Shown here: positions 25,993 through 34,107 of the stretch, piece after piece | Numbering within the stretch: the stretch's first letter is position 1 | Layout: every line of letters starts with the position of its first letter | Origin: an uncultured Elusimicrobia bacterium | GTDB lineage: Bacteria > Elusimicrobiota > Endomicrobiia > Endomicrobiales > Endomicrobiaceae | Direction: 5' to 3' | Length of the DNA: 45,657 bases | Assembly: GCA_937916125.1 (NCBI GenBank) | Contig: CALGGE010000018.1 | Location: 1 to 45,657, forward strand | Program-made: the position numbers and the translations under genes | The notes under the pieces: generated by a model | What the model was told of the DNA's origin: nothing | Databases searched by the model: none | The model's input: only the letters and a program-made list of their open reading frames with translations

Positions 25993-26128
25993 GTTGAAAA
26001 GTTTAGAAAGGCAATGTACAATGTATGATGTACAATGTACAATGAACGGCAACGACGGGATACTTCGACAAGCTCAGCATGACAGAACGACGATTGAAAA
26101 GTTGAAGTGTTTAACGGTTGAAAAGTTG
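25993..26128 (+). repeat. Mosaic intergenic repeat, copy 6
   Basis: Lies between bamA and rlmB (both minus) but is oriented like copy 1, with the same order of modules and a 30-base block (26063-26092) identical to 78-107. It supplies the final codons and stop of rlmB. TTTAGA (26002-26007), 16 nt, TATGAT (26024-26029) would point antisense into rlmB. Confidence 0.88.
26002..26029 (+). promoter_or_regulatory. Promoter-like motif in repeat copy 6
   Basis: Same -35, 16-nt, -10 pattern as other copies, but facing away from any sense gene; it could make antisense RNA to rlmB or be inactive. Confidence 0.3.
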
Positions 26129-26833
26129 TATGGAATATAAAATGACGGCACTGGCACATGATACATTAAGCGAAGATATGGTGTTTTTCTGCGGTATCGT
26201 TATTATAAAATCACATTTTTCTTTTATTTTTTGATGTATTCCGAACCCCTCACTGCCCATCACCAAAACCGCAGGGAAAGGAACTTTAGTTTCATTTATT
26301 TTTCTGTTGCCGTTTTCCGCACCAAGTATCCAAAAACCTTCTTCTTTAAGTTTTAATATTGCCTGTGAGGAATTTGTTACTCTTGCTATTTTAATATGTT
26401 CTACTGCACCGGCTGAAGTTCTTTCAACAGTTTCGTTTACCGTTGCACTTCTCCATTTTGGAATGATTATCCCGTCAACACCGAAACAAACGGCATTTCT
26501 GATAATTGCTCCCAAATTATGCGGATCTTCTATACCGTCAAGCAACAACAAAAGTCCGTTTTCTTTATTTTTGGCAATATCTATCAAATCTTCAAGTTCC
26601 ACATAGTCGGTTGCGGAAACTTCCGCGACAACTCCTTGAGTGTTTTCGTTTTCGAATTTATCAAGTTTTTCCGGAGGAACACTGTTAATAACAATGCCTT
26701 TATTTTTAGCAAGTCGTATAATCTCGGAGATACTTCTACCGTGAGCAGTCTTTGAAATTAATATTTTATTTATCGTTCGGGTTCCGGATTTCAACGCTTC
26801 CAAAACCGAATTTCTTCCAAATAATTTATCCAA
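26111..26833 (-). CDS. rlmB: 23S rRNA 2'-O-methyltransferase RlmB (SpoU family)
   Basis: Methylates the ribose of a conserved guanosine in 23S rRNA using SAM. N-terminal substrate-binding domain (FGRNSVLEALKSG) and SPOUT knot domain with LDGIEDPHNLGAIIRNA, LVMGSEGFGI and NTISSLNVSCASAVILY. The start is taken as TTG at 26833 because AGGGGAG lies five bases before it and DKLFGRN is where the family begins. An in-frame ATG at 26878 would add 15 residues of translated repeat. The last residues (SIQLFNR) and the TAA come from repeat copy 6. Last gene of the mscS-cysS-rlmB group. Confidence 0.9.
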   Translation of the reverse strand: MDKLFGRNSVLEALKSGTRTINKILISKTAHGRSISEIIRLAKNKGIVINSVPPEKLDKFENENTQGVVAEVSATDYVELEDLIDIAKNKENGLLLLLDGIEDPHNLGAIIRNAVCFGVDGIIIPKWRSATVNETVERTSAGAVEHIKIARVTNSSQAILKLKEEGFWILGAENGNRKINETKVPFPAVLVMGSEGFGIHQKIKEKCDFIITIPQKNTISSLNVSCASAVILYSIQLFNR

Positions 26834-26838
26834 TATTT

Positions 26839-26845
26839 CTCCCCT
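26839..26845 (-). promoter_or_regulatory. Shine-Dalgarno fixing the rlmB start
   Basis: AGGGGAG on the minus strand, five bases before a TTG codon; it decides for TTG over the ATG in the repeat remnant further upstream. Confidence 0.6.
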
Positions 26846-26882
26846 AATTGCTAATTGCCGTTCATTGTAATTGTACATTATC
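26846..26882 (-). repeat. Repeat remnant upstream of rlmB
   Basis: Contains ATGTACAATTACAATGAACGG, a short degenerate form of the TGTACAATG module, then a 7-bp tandem (TTAGCAA twice). Confidence 0.6.
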
Positions 26883-26883
26883 C

Positions 26884-26905
26884 AAAAAAGGGCTTAGCCT
26901 TTTTT
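26884..26905 (-). terminator. Hairpin over the cysS stop codon
   Basis: AAAAAAGG and CCTTTTTT pair around a 6-nt centre; GGC-TTA-GCC is the alternative inner stem. The cysS TAA is in the loop and a T6 run follows, so it may terminate or attenuate before rlmB. Confidence 0.5.
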
Positions 26906-28285
26906 GACCAGTGTTGAGCTTCCGTCTTTATTATCTATAATTTTATAACCTAATTCGGACAATTTGTTTCTGCACTCGTCGGCAACCGTCCAATTTTTTT
27001 CTTTTCTTGCCTGATTTCTTTTATCCAACAAATCCTGCAAATCCGATGAAGCAACTTCTTCATGCAATATCTTTATTCCCAATGCTCCGTCCAAAATATC
27101 TTCAAACAACCATTTTGCCTGTTTTAACAAATCGGATTTTTCAACATATAAATTATTCAAAATTATATTTTTCAGTTCATGCAAATGTGATAATGCTCTT
27201 TCAAAATTAAAATCATCGTCAAGAGCGGCAGCAACCTGTTTTTGTATTTTTATTAAATTTTCATCTTTCAAATTATTGTCATTTTCTTTTACAATTGCCG
27301 TAAGTCTGGTATATGCTTCATCAAGCCCCTGCAATGCAGCCTTTGCCGAATTTAAATTTTCGTTCGAAAAATCAAGCGGTGTTCTGTAATGCTGAGTAAG
27401 AAGATAATATCTGACAACGCGAGGATTGTATTGTTCAAAAATATCTTTTAATGTAAAGAAATTTCCCAAGCTCTTGGACATTTTTTCTTTGTTTACGGTA
27501 ACAAACCCGTTATGCAACCAATAATTTGCAAACTGTTTCCCCGTGCAGGCTTCACTCTGAGCTATTTCATTTTCATGGTGAGGAAATATCAAATCCTGTC
27601 CCCCTCCGTGAATATCAATGGTATTTCCCAAAAGTGTTGTTGCCATAACGGAACATTCTATATGCCAGCCGGGACGACCGTTAGCCCACGGGCTCTCCCA
27701 AGAAACTTCTTTCGGTTCATTCTCTTTTGTTTTCTTCCACAAAATAAAATCGTAAGGATTTCGTTTTTTGGAATCTTTTTCTACTCTTGCACCGACCATC
27801 ATTTCTTCAAATTTTCTCTTTGATAATTTTCCATAATCTTTAAATTTATCGACAGAAAAATAAACATCGCCGTCAACATTATAAGCAAAACCTTTTTCTT
27901 CAAGTTTTTTAATGAAGTTCACTATCTGCGGAATCATTCTTGTTACCTGCGGATAAGAATTTGCTCTTATAACATTAAGTTTGTCCATCTGTGCGAAATA
28001 ATCGTCTATGTAAGTTTTGGCAAGTTCTATCGGCGAAATATGTTTTTCTAAAGAACGATTGATAATTTTATCGTCCACATCGGTAAAATTCTGAACATGA
28101 TTAACCGTATAACCGCTTCTCATAAAATGCCTTTTTATAACATCAAAAGTCACATAAGCTCTTGCATGTCCCAAATGGCAAACATCGTAAGGTGTAACAC
28201 CGCAAATATATATGGAAACATTTTTTTCTTTTATGGGTTTGAATTCTTCAATTTTATTTGTTAACGTGTTGTAAAATTTTATCAT
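26894..28285 (-). CDS. cysS: Cysteinyl-tRNA synthetase
   Basis: Charges tRNA-Cys. 463 residues, typical length. CGVTPYDVCHLGHARAY (about 28-44) carries a zinc Cys and the HIGH-type signature HLGH; WHIECS and HHENEIAQSEA give further zinc ligands; EKMSKSLGN is the KMSKS loop. The frame is open 37 codons further upstream, but the ATG at 28285 has AGAGGA eight bases before it and opens with the family's usual IKFYNTLT. The stop lies in a hairpin. Confidence 0.96.
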   Translation of the reverse strand: MIKFYNTLTNKIEEFKPIKEKNVSIYICGVTPYDVCHLGHARAYVTFDVIKRHFMRSGYTVNHVQNFTDVDDKIINRSLEKHISPIELAKTYIDDYFAQMDKLNVIRANSYPQVTRMIPQIVNFIKKLEEKGFAYNVDGDVYFSVDKFKDYGKLSKRKFEEMMVGARVEKDSKKRNPYDFILWKKTKENEPKEVSWESPWANGRPGWHIECSVMATTLLGNTIDIHGGGQDLIFPHHENEIAQSEACTGKQFANYWLHNGFVTVNKEKMSKSLGNFFTLKDIFEQYNPRVVRYYLLTQHYRTPLDFSNENLNSAKAALQGLDEAYTRLTAIVKENDNNLKDENLIKIQKQVAAALDDDFNFERALSHLHELKNIILNNLYVEKSDLLKQAKWLFEDILDGALGIKILHEEVASSDLQDLLDKRNQARKEKNWTVADECRNKLSELGYKIIDNKDGSSTLVKKG

Positions 28286-28298
28286 GGTACAAGTCCTC

Positions 28299-29576
28299 TT
28301 ATTTTTTTGTTGAAAGATTGAAAGGTTGAATTGGTGAATGCCCTTGCAATTTTTGAAAGTCTCTTCCGGAAGGATTTTGAAAAATAAACAAATCAAACTC
28401 TCCTATCACAGAAAAAATATGGTCAAAAATATCAGCCTGATACGCCTCATATTTCATCCAATCGGCAGTATTGGTAAAACAATAAAGTTCAACAGGTAAC
28501 CCCTCGGGAGTAGGATCAAGTTGACGAACAAATGCCGAGAAATTGGTTGTATTTATAAAACTTCTTGTCCTAATATACTGCTGACAATAAATTCTAAACA
28601 GTCCGATATTTGTTAAATATCTGCCGTTATACATACTTTCTTTTATATCGTGATTTTTATTATATTCGGCAATTTCTTTTTCTTTACCGTCGATATATTC
28701 TTTTAACAATTCGAACTTCCTCAATTTATTTAACATTGCTTCATCAACAAATTTCACACTCTGCATATCAATAAAAATACTTCTCTTTATTCTTCTTGCA
28801 CCTGCTTCCTGCATGGCACGCCAATTTTGAAAAGATTCCGATATTAAATTATATGCAGGGACGGTAACTATTCTGTTATCCCAGTTTTTTACATAAACCG
28901 TCGTCAAAGAAATATCAACAATAGTTCCGTCAACACCGTATTTCGGCATTTCTATCCAATCGCCCATTTTTACCATTTTATTCATTGATATTTGCCATCC
29001 GGCGGTAAGCCCCAGGATAGTATCTTTAAAAACTATCATAAGGACGGATGCTATTATCCCCAATGCAGAAACAAAATATGTAGGTTCTTTTCCTATTGTG
29101 TATGCAAAAATTATTAAAAACCCGAAAAAATTTACAAATATTTTTAAGAATTGAACAAAACCTTTTATGGGGATTTCGTTTTTTGTATCGTGAACAATCT
29201 GTATTACCGTTAATATTTTATTAATGATAATAACTATACATATTAAGAAATAAATATTTATAATTTTATTTACCAAATGGTGAAGATGTATATATTCCGT
29301 CGGAAAAAACAACCCCGAAACAAAATTTGCGATAAACCCCGCAGCCACATACCCGCATACGGCAAAAAAATTAGTTTGTCTTAAAGCATCTGTCCAACGA
29401 TGACTTCTCAGTTTAAAATATTTACTGTTGACAAATTTTATTGATATCATCTTCGACAAATAAAAAATCACATACAACAAAAAACAGAAAAGCAATACAG
29501 TTATTGCTATAGCAGATATTTTTATGTACTGAAGAGGCATTCCAAAAGAATTTAATAATGTTAATATATATTTCAT
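28299..29576 (-). CDS. MscS-family mechanosensitive channel (YbdG-like)
   Basis: Inner-membrane channel opened by membrane tension, protecting against osmotic downshift. 425 residues with about five helices. The pore-lining helix and beta domain follow as GLTAGWQISMNKMVKMGDWI, then VDGTIVDISLTTVYVKNWDN and a SFQNWRAMQEAGARRIKRS block typical of the YbdG branch rather than small MscS. Start uncertain: ATG at 29576 chosen because KYILTLL begins the membrane part; no clear ribosome site. The last residues (PIQPFNLSTKK) are translated from GTTGAAAG-type repeat units. Confidence 0.85.
   Translation of the reverse strand: MKYILTLLNSFGMPLQYIKISAIAITVLLFCFLLYVIFYLSKMISIKFVNSKYFKLRSHRWTDALRQTNFFAVCGYVAAGFIANFVSGLFFPTEYIHLHHLVNKIINIYFLICIVIIINKILTVIQIVHDTKNEIPIKGFVQFLKIFVNFFGFLIIFAYTIGKEPTYFVSALGIIASVLMIVFKDTILGLTAGWQISMNKMVKMGDWIEMPKYGVDGTIVDISLTTVYVKNWDNRIVTVPAYNLISESFQNWRAMQEAGARRIKRSIFIDMQSVKFVDEAMLNKLRKFELLKEYIDGKEKEIAEYNKNHDIKESMYNGRYLTNIGLFRIYCQQYIRTRSFINTTNFSAFVRQLDPTPEGLPVELYCFTNTADWMKYEAYQADIFDHIFSVIGEFDLFIFQNPSGRDFQKLQGHSPIQPFNLSTKK
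28305..28335 (-). repeat. GTTGAA-type repeat units at gene end
   Basis: On the plus strand GTTGAAAGATTGAAAGGTTG-type units, the 8-mer module alone, forming the 3' end of the mscS-like gene in the gap before cysS. Confidence 0.5.
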
Positions 29577-29644
29577 AATACTGTAATTATACAAAATTTT
29601 TTTGAGTTTTTACAGAAAAAAAGAAAAGATTAATTCCATTGTTT

Positions 29645-31564
29645 TTAATAATAATTAACAATATACCTCAAAACCATTATCGGGAAGCTTAAAATTCTCT
29701 GTAATAATGTAGGAGCTATAACATGAGAACAATTATATATATATTTTATAGGATTAGACAAAATTTCTTTAAAAGTTGGTTTATAACTAAATAGAGGAAA
29801 ATATCTTGTTTGATCAGGTGTAGTATAAACATCAAGCATATTATTGTAATCAGATTTTGTATAATTTTTAAAAAAATTATTAATCCATAGACCGGCATCT
29901 TTGCTTGTCATAAAAATAGTTCTGCTATTAAAAGCTTTTTTTATTTCTTTAGCAAAATCTACCATACCTGTAGAAACATATTTATATATTTCAATTCTTT
30001 TTTGTTCATAATTATTTGATTTTTCATAAATTATATTAAACTGTTTATCTATCCCGAGTATTGGTGGATTTGGTGCGGTAAATAAAAACTCCATAAATTC
30101 CCAATCAAAAAGTTTTATTTTATTATTACTGAATTCTATGGCAAAAATATTATCATAAGTTGTCTTGGAAAATATTCGGAAATAAAGGCCATAAAGTTCT
30201 ATATTTAATAAATCTATACACAATTTTTGAGCGGAATAAGTGGCAGCAGAGTCATCGATAATTAAAATTTTATTAGCATTAAAAGATTTATTTTTTAAAT
30301 AATCATAAAATATTTTTTGTTCTTTAAACAGAAGTTTATTTAATTCATTTTTATTTTCTTTATAAAATTTTTTATAATTATTATCTGTCGAAAAATTTAT
30401 TTTTTGAAAAATTTTATTTTCATGATAGATTTTTTTTAGAAATATAATTAACTTGCTGTATAAATTTTCATCTGTAGGATAAAATTTGTAAATTATTTTA
30501 TTTAAAATCTTTAAATGAAGAACTTTATTAATATATGACAATAGTTTATATAAAATAAATTTTTCTTCATACACTTCTATGCTGTCTCTTCCTTGTATAT
30601 TTAAAATTTTGTTTGCTGTATTTTGTATTCTGCTTAAGACAACATAATCCGTTTTTATTTCAGGTGATAATAAATTAAAAACTTTTTCCAGAGTAAAACC
30701 GCCTCTGGCAACAAAAAACACTTGTTCAATATTTTTCTCTTTAACATATTCAACCGCAAACTTACAAAATGAATATGCAAGAAGTCCTCCAATATTAAAA
30801 CCTAAATTATAAAAATAATTTTGGTTTTTATTCAAATATTTTTGTTTATGAAAATTAATTGCACAAACTGATAATGATATAGATAAACCTAATGAAAGAT
30901 TTTTCTTTTTTGATAATTTTTTAAAAACGGAATTGTCCTTTATAAATTGATGTTTTACTTTTGTGTACAAAAAAGTTTTTATACCGAGCATTTTCGGCAC
31001 AAAATAATCAGATATTTTATTATCACCAATATGCAGAATATTTTTCGGTAAAATTTTAAAATCGGACATAATCTGTTTGTAAAGTTTACCGCTGATTTTT
31101 GTTTTTTTATATTCTGAAGATAAGTAAATTTTATTATAATTCCTTATTCTGTTTTTACTTAAAACTTTTTCTATAAAATCTAACGGAAGATACATATCCG
31201 AAGTAATTATTACTTTTTTATTTAAACTTTTAGCATAGTCAAAAAGTTCTAATATTTCAGAATTTACTTGTAAAGTTTCATATTCTAATTCGAGTTCTTT
31301 ATCTTTTAAAAATTTATATTTTTCAGGAATATATTGGTATATTCTTTCCAGTGTTGTTTCTACTCCAAAGCCTAATTTTTTTCTGGATAAAATTTCTGCT
31401 TTTATTCTTTCTTTAGCAAATCCTGATGCTTTATATAAATATTCAAGATGCAAAAATAAATCTTCCGGTTTCCAATACGGACGAACAACCAAAGTATCAA
31501 ACAAATCGAAAGAAATTATTTCAGATTGTAAAATAAATGATTTTATTTCTTCAAGCATTTTCAT
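29645..31564 (-). CDS. HAD-superfamily hydrolase-like protein of glycan clusters
   Basis: 639 residues. The N-terminal 220 form a HAD phosphatase-like domain: SFDLFDTLVV (nucleophile Asp about 20), VIITSDMYLP, a Lys in KISGKLY, and LHIGDNKISD. The rest (QVFFVARGGFTLEKVFNLL, ILIIDDSAATYSAQKLC) matches the large COG5610-type proteins found in O-antigen and capsule clusters, whose activity is not known. Its ATG overlaps the methyltransferase stop (ATGA). Markedly AT-rich with many AAA/ATT codons, as is the whole cluster. Last gene of the minus-strand arm. Confidence 0.68.
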   Translation of the reverse strand: MKMLEEIKSFILQSEIISFDLFDTLVVRPYWKPEDLFLHLEYLYKASGFAKERIKAEILSRKKLGFGVETTLERIYQYIPEKYKFLKDKELELEYETLQVNSEILELFDYAKSLNKKVIITSDMYLPLDFIEKVLSKNRIRNYNKIYLSSEYKKTKISGKLYKQIMSDFKILPKNILHIGDNKISDYFVPKMLGIKTFLYTKVKHQFIKDNSVFKKLSKKKNLSLGLSISLSVCAINFHKQKYLNKNQNYFYNLGFNIGGLLAYSFCKFAVEYVKEKNIEQVFFVARGGFTLEKVFNLLSPEIKTDYVVLSRIQNTANKILNIQGRDSIEVYEEKFILYKLLSYINKVLHLKILNKIIYKFYPTDENLYSKLIIFLKKIYHENKIFQKINFSTDNNYKKFYKENKNELNKLLFKEQKIFYDYLKNKSFNANKILIIDDSAATYSAQKLCIDLLNIELYGLYFRIFSKTTYDNIFAIEFSNNKIKLFDWEFMEFLFTAPNPPILGIDKQFNIIYEKSNNYEQKRIEIYKYVSTGMVDFAKEIKKAFNSRTIFMTSKDAGLWINNFFKNYTKSDYNNMLDVYTTPDQTRYFPLFSYKPTFKEILSNPIKYIYNCSHVIAPTLLQRILSFPIMVLRYIVNYY

Positions 31565-32244
31565 CTAAATAAACTTCTTAATTTTGAAGTCATAATATTT
31601 ATTAATATAAGAATATTTACGAAAAAACAGTTTATTAAATAATATAAATTTTTTAAAATTCTATTTTCTTTAAATTTATAATCAATATTCTTATAATCTT
31701 TATTTTTCTGTACACAAAAACATATTTGTGCAGTCGTATTACCTAATGTTTGATCCCCCCCATTTGCTAAATTGTAGTCATAGTTATAATCTTGAGTTTC
31801 TATTTTCATAATTCTTGCATCAGGCAAAATTGCTAATAATTCTATTATATTTATTGTTCTTAATGTTGCACCTGTTTGCTTAAGGACACTAAATGTCCAT
31901 TTGTGATCATCATTATATTTAGATGGAAATTTTCTCTTTTCATACAAATCTTCATCAGGAACAAAAATATACAAATATCCCTTATCTTTTACTAATTGAT
32001 ACCACTGTTTAATAGTATAAAAAGGATTTTTCATATGTTCCAAACAATGTGATGAAAAGACAAAATCAAATTTTTCTTTAACATAATTTGTTATTTCGTT
32101 TGCATCTCCATCTTGTACATCAAAACTTTTTACATCCTTAAAGACAGGATCTTTTCCACATCCAATGTCAATACCTTTTCCATTAAAAACTTTTTTTTCC
32201 AAAATACCAAAGTACACTTTGCTTTTTGTAGCTTCATTACCCAT
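31561..32244 (-). CDS. SAM-dependent methyltransferase
   Basis: 227-residue class I methyltransferase: GIDIGCGKDP (motif I, about 24-33), FDFVFSSHCLEHMKNP (about 55-70), GYLYIFVPDED. A hydrophobic C-terminal segment (about 193-220) could anchor it to the membrane. Probably methylates a sugar or a lipid-linked glycan, judged from its neighbours. Coupled to the HAD gene by a 4-base overlap. Confidence 0.78.
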   Translation of the reverse strand: MGNEATKSKVYFGILEKKVFNGKGIDIGCGKDPVFKDVKSFDVQDGDANEITNYVKEKFDFVFSSHCLEHMKNPFYTIKQWYQLVKDKGYLYIFVPDEDLYEKRKFPSKYNDDHKWTFSVLKQTGATLRTINIIELLAILPDARIMKIETQDYNYDYNLANGGDQTLGNTTAQICFCVQKNKDYKNIDYKFKENRILKNLYYLINCFFVNILILINIMTSKLRSLFR

Positions 32245-32269
32245 ATAACAAGCTCCATTTTTATAAATA

Positions 32270-33127
32270 TTAATTTAATATTTTTTTTATATTTATAAAT
32301 ATTTCATCTATCGATATGCTTTTTAAACATATCGGATTTTTACATTTTATTTTATCAACAAATTGTTTTTTATTACATGGAGAACAATTTTGTTTTTTAT
32401 AAATAGCTATTAAATTATGGTTTATGCCAAGGCTATGTTCAGGAGCAGAAGAACCATATAATACTATTGAAGGGGTTTTATTAGCCGCTGCAATATGAAC
32501 AACTCCGGTATCTACAGAAATAAGAAGGTGAATATTTTTAGTTAAATATATCAATTCGTTTAAAGTTGTTTTTGCACATAAGTTTATTATATCCATATCA
32601 GAGAATTCATTTTTTATTTGTTCTATTTTATCAGCTTCTTCTTTATCTGAGCCTATAAATAAAAAAGAAACATTATTATACTTACGGTTTATTTTTGATA
32701 TCAATTCTTTAATATAATTTTTATCCAAAACTCTATAATACATACTTCCTTTTGTGCATATTGCTATTTTTGTTTTTTTTGTTTTTATCAATAAATTTTT
32801 ATTTTCATACGAAAAATAAGAGTATTGTGATATTTGCGGTATAGACAAATTGTATGTCGGATATATCGATCTGATTATCATTTGATATCTCATCATATAA
32901 TGAAGATAATCGTTGTCTTTTGTTATATTTATTGTGTCGGAATAAAATTCGGAACTTACATTTTTCAAATTATATCCGCATGAAAGTAAATCTGCTCCAT
33001 ATATTTTTTTTATTCTAAATATATACTTTGCAATTAAGGTCATAGACAATTCAACATCCATAAATATTGAAGTATTGTATTTAATAAATTTAAATAAATT
33101 TTTTAAAGAGAAAAATATTTTATACAC
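32270..33127 (-). CDS. Glycosyltransferase family 9, C-terminal part of frameshifted gene
   Basis: Carries the nucleotide-sugar half of a heptosyltransferase-like GT9: TKIAICTKGS, SVDTGVVHIAAANKTPSIVLYG and a Cys-rich tail (NCSPCNKKQF ... CKNPICLKSI) typical of the family. A GTG at 33127 can open this frame, but in-frame codons upstream (FFDSKWTLVRYV) continue the family sequence from the adjoining fragment, so this is not a separate gene. One extra A in the A8 tract (33168-33161) joins them. Confidence 0.72.
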   Translation of the reverse strand: MYKIFFSLKNLFKFIKYNTSIFMDVELSMTLIAKYIFRIKKIYGADLLSCGYNLKNVSSEFYSDTINITKDNDYLHYMMRYQMIIRSIYPTYNLSIPQISQYSYFSYENKNLLIKTKKTKIAICTKGSMYYRVLDKNYIKELISKINRKYNNVSFLFIGSDKEEADKIEQIKNEFSDMDIINLCAKTTLNELIYLTKNIHLLISVDTGVVHIAAANKTPSIVLYGSSAPEHSLGINHNLIAIYKKQNCSPCNKKQFVDKIKCKNPICLKSISIDEIFINIKKILN

Positions 33128-33135
33128 ATATCTTA

Positions 33136-33366
33136 CTAAAGTCCATTTGGAATCAAAAAATTTTTTTTGTAAAGTATAAATTTGTCGATATAATTATTAT
33201 CCTTTACGATATCACAATATTCTGTAGCTGTTACCAAGGTTATTTTAATATTTCTATCATAAGATTTTATTAATGGAAATACGGAAGTCAGCCATACAAG
33301 ATCACCAAGTTTTGTAAAGTGAAATAATATTATATTTTTGTCTGTAGATGTTATTTTTTCCATCAT
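33136..33366 (-). CDS. Glycosyltransferase family 9, N-terminal part of frameshifted gene
   Basis: 76-residue opening of the GT9 gene: ILFHFTKLGDLVWLTSVFPL is the family's N-terminal Rossmann strand and GDxxxxTP-like loop. After YKKNFLIPNGL it hits TAG because the A8 tract is one base short; with A9 it reads YKKKFFDSKW into the C-terminal part. First gene of the minus arm, divergent from the RfbC-like gene. Two ATG codons in tandem (33366, 33363). Confidence 0.7.
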   Translation of the reverse strand: MMEKITSTDKNIILFHFTKLGDLVWLTSVFPLIKSYDRNIKITLVTATEYCDIVKDNNYIDKFILYKKNFLIPNGL

Positions 33367-33449
33367 TTCTAATCTCGTTAAAAAATTTTTTTATTGCATC
33401 TTTATAAAACATCAATATTGTGCATTTTAATACACTTTAAATCATTATA

Positions 33450-33482
33450 TTGAAAAAAAAAAAAAAAATAAAGTATTATAAT
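33450..33482 (+). promoter_or_regulatory. Candidate promoter with A16 in its spacer
   Basis: TTGAAA (33450-33455) and TATAAT (33477-33482) are 21 nt apart; TATTAT (33474-33479) would be 18 apart. A run of 16 A (33453-33468) lies between, so slippage would alter the spacing: losing four A gives 17 nt to TATAAT. It faces the plus-strand glycan operon, about 90 bp from its first ATG. The 210-bp divergent gap holds nothing else I can name. Confidence 0.45.
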
Positions 33483-33576
33483 ACATAGAATGAATTTCTA
33501 TATTAAAAATAAGCTTAAATATTTTTAATAATAATTAAAAAATTTTTAAAATATAACAAAAATAAGGGCAATTTAA

Positions 33577-34107
33577 ATGAAATTTACCGAGCTTGAAATA
33601 AAAGGTTCATATTTAATTGAATTGGATGATTTTAAAGATAATAGGGGTACTTTTACAAGAGTTTTTTGTAAAAATGAATTTAAAAAATATGGTATTGATT
33701 TTAATGTATGCCAGTGTAATATTTCAAAAAATTATAAAAAAAATACAATAAGAGGACTACATTATCAAAAAGCTCCGTATTACGAACCCAAAATAGTTTC
33801 TTGTTTAAGAGGAAGCTTATATGATGTCATTGTTGATTTAAGGAAGGAATCTTCAACTTATTTAAAATGGTATGGGATAAATATGTTTGCAGACAGTAAT
33901 AAGATACTATATATTCCTCCTGTTGTTGCTCATGGTTTTCAAACACTTGAAGACAACACGACTATATATTATCAGCTTAGGGAGTTTTTCTTACCTGAAT
34001 ATTATGCAGGCGTAATGTATAATGACCCGAAAATTGGTGTAAAATGGAAAGATTTTGGTTGTCCGCCCATTATAAATGAGAGAGATAAAAATTATGAATT
34101 GTTATAA
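33577..34107 (+). CDS. dTDP-4-dehydrorhamnose 3,5-epimerase-like cupin
   Basis: 176 residues of the RfbC/RmlC family, which epimerises 4-keto-6-deoxy nucleotide sugars. DDFKDNRGTFTRVF, the catalytic-His segment NTIRGLHYQ (about 57-65), VSCLRGSLYDVIVDLR and YIPPVVAHGFQTLED are standard. AAGGGC precedes the ATG. No rmlA, rmlB or rmlD lies beside it, but the next gene is a likely 4-reductase, so the pair could make a rhamnose-like or talose-like sugar. First gene of the plus operon. Confidence 0.88.
   Translation: MKFTELEIKGSYLIELDDFKDNRGTFTRVFCKNEFKKYGIDFNVCQCNISKNYKKNTIRGLHYQKAPYYEPKIVSCLRGSLYDVIVDLRKESSTYLKWYGINMFADSNKILYIPPVVAHGFQTLEDNTTIYYQLREFFLPEYYAGVMYNDPKIGVKWKDFGCPPIINERDKNYELL

Noticed and set aside
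33127..33127. GTG as the start of an independent GT9 gene
   Set aside because: In-frame residues upstream of it continue the GT9 sequence into the neighbouring fragment; a one-base frame break explains both pieces.
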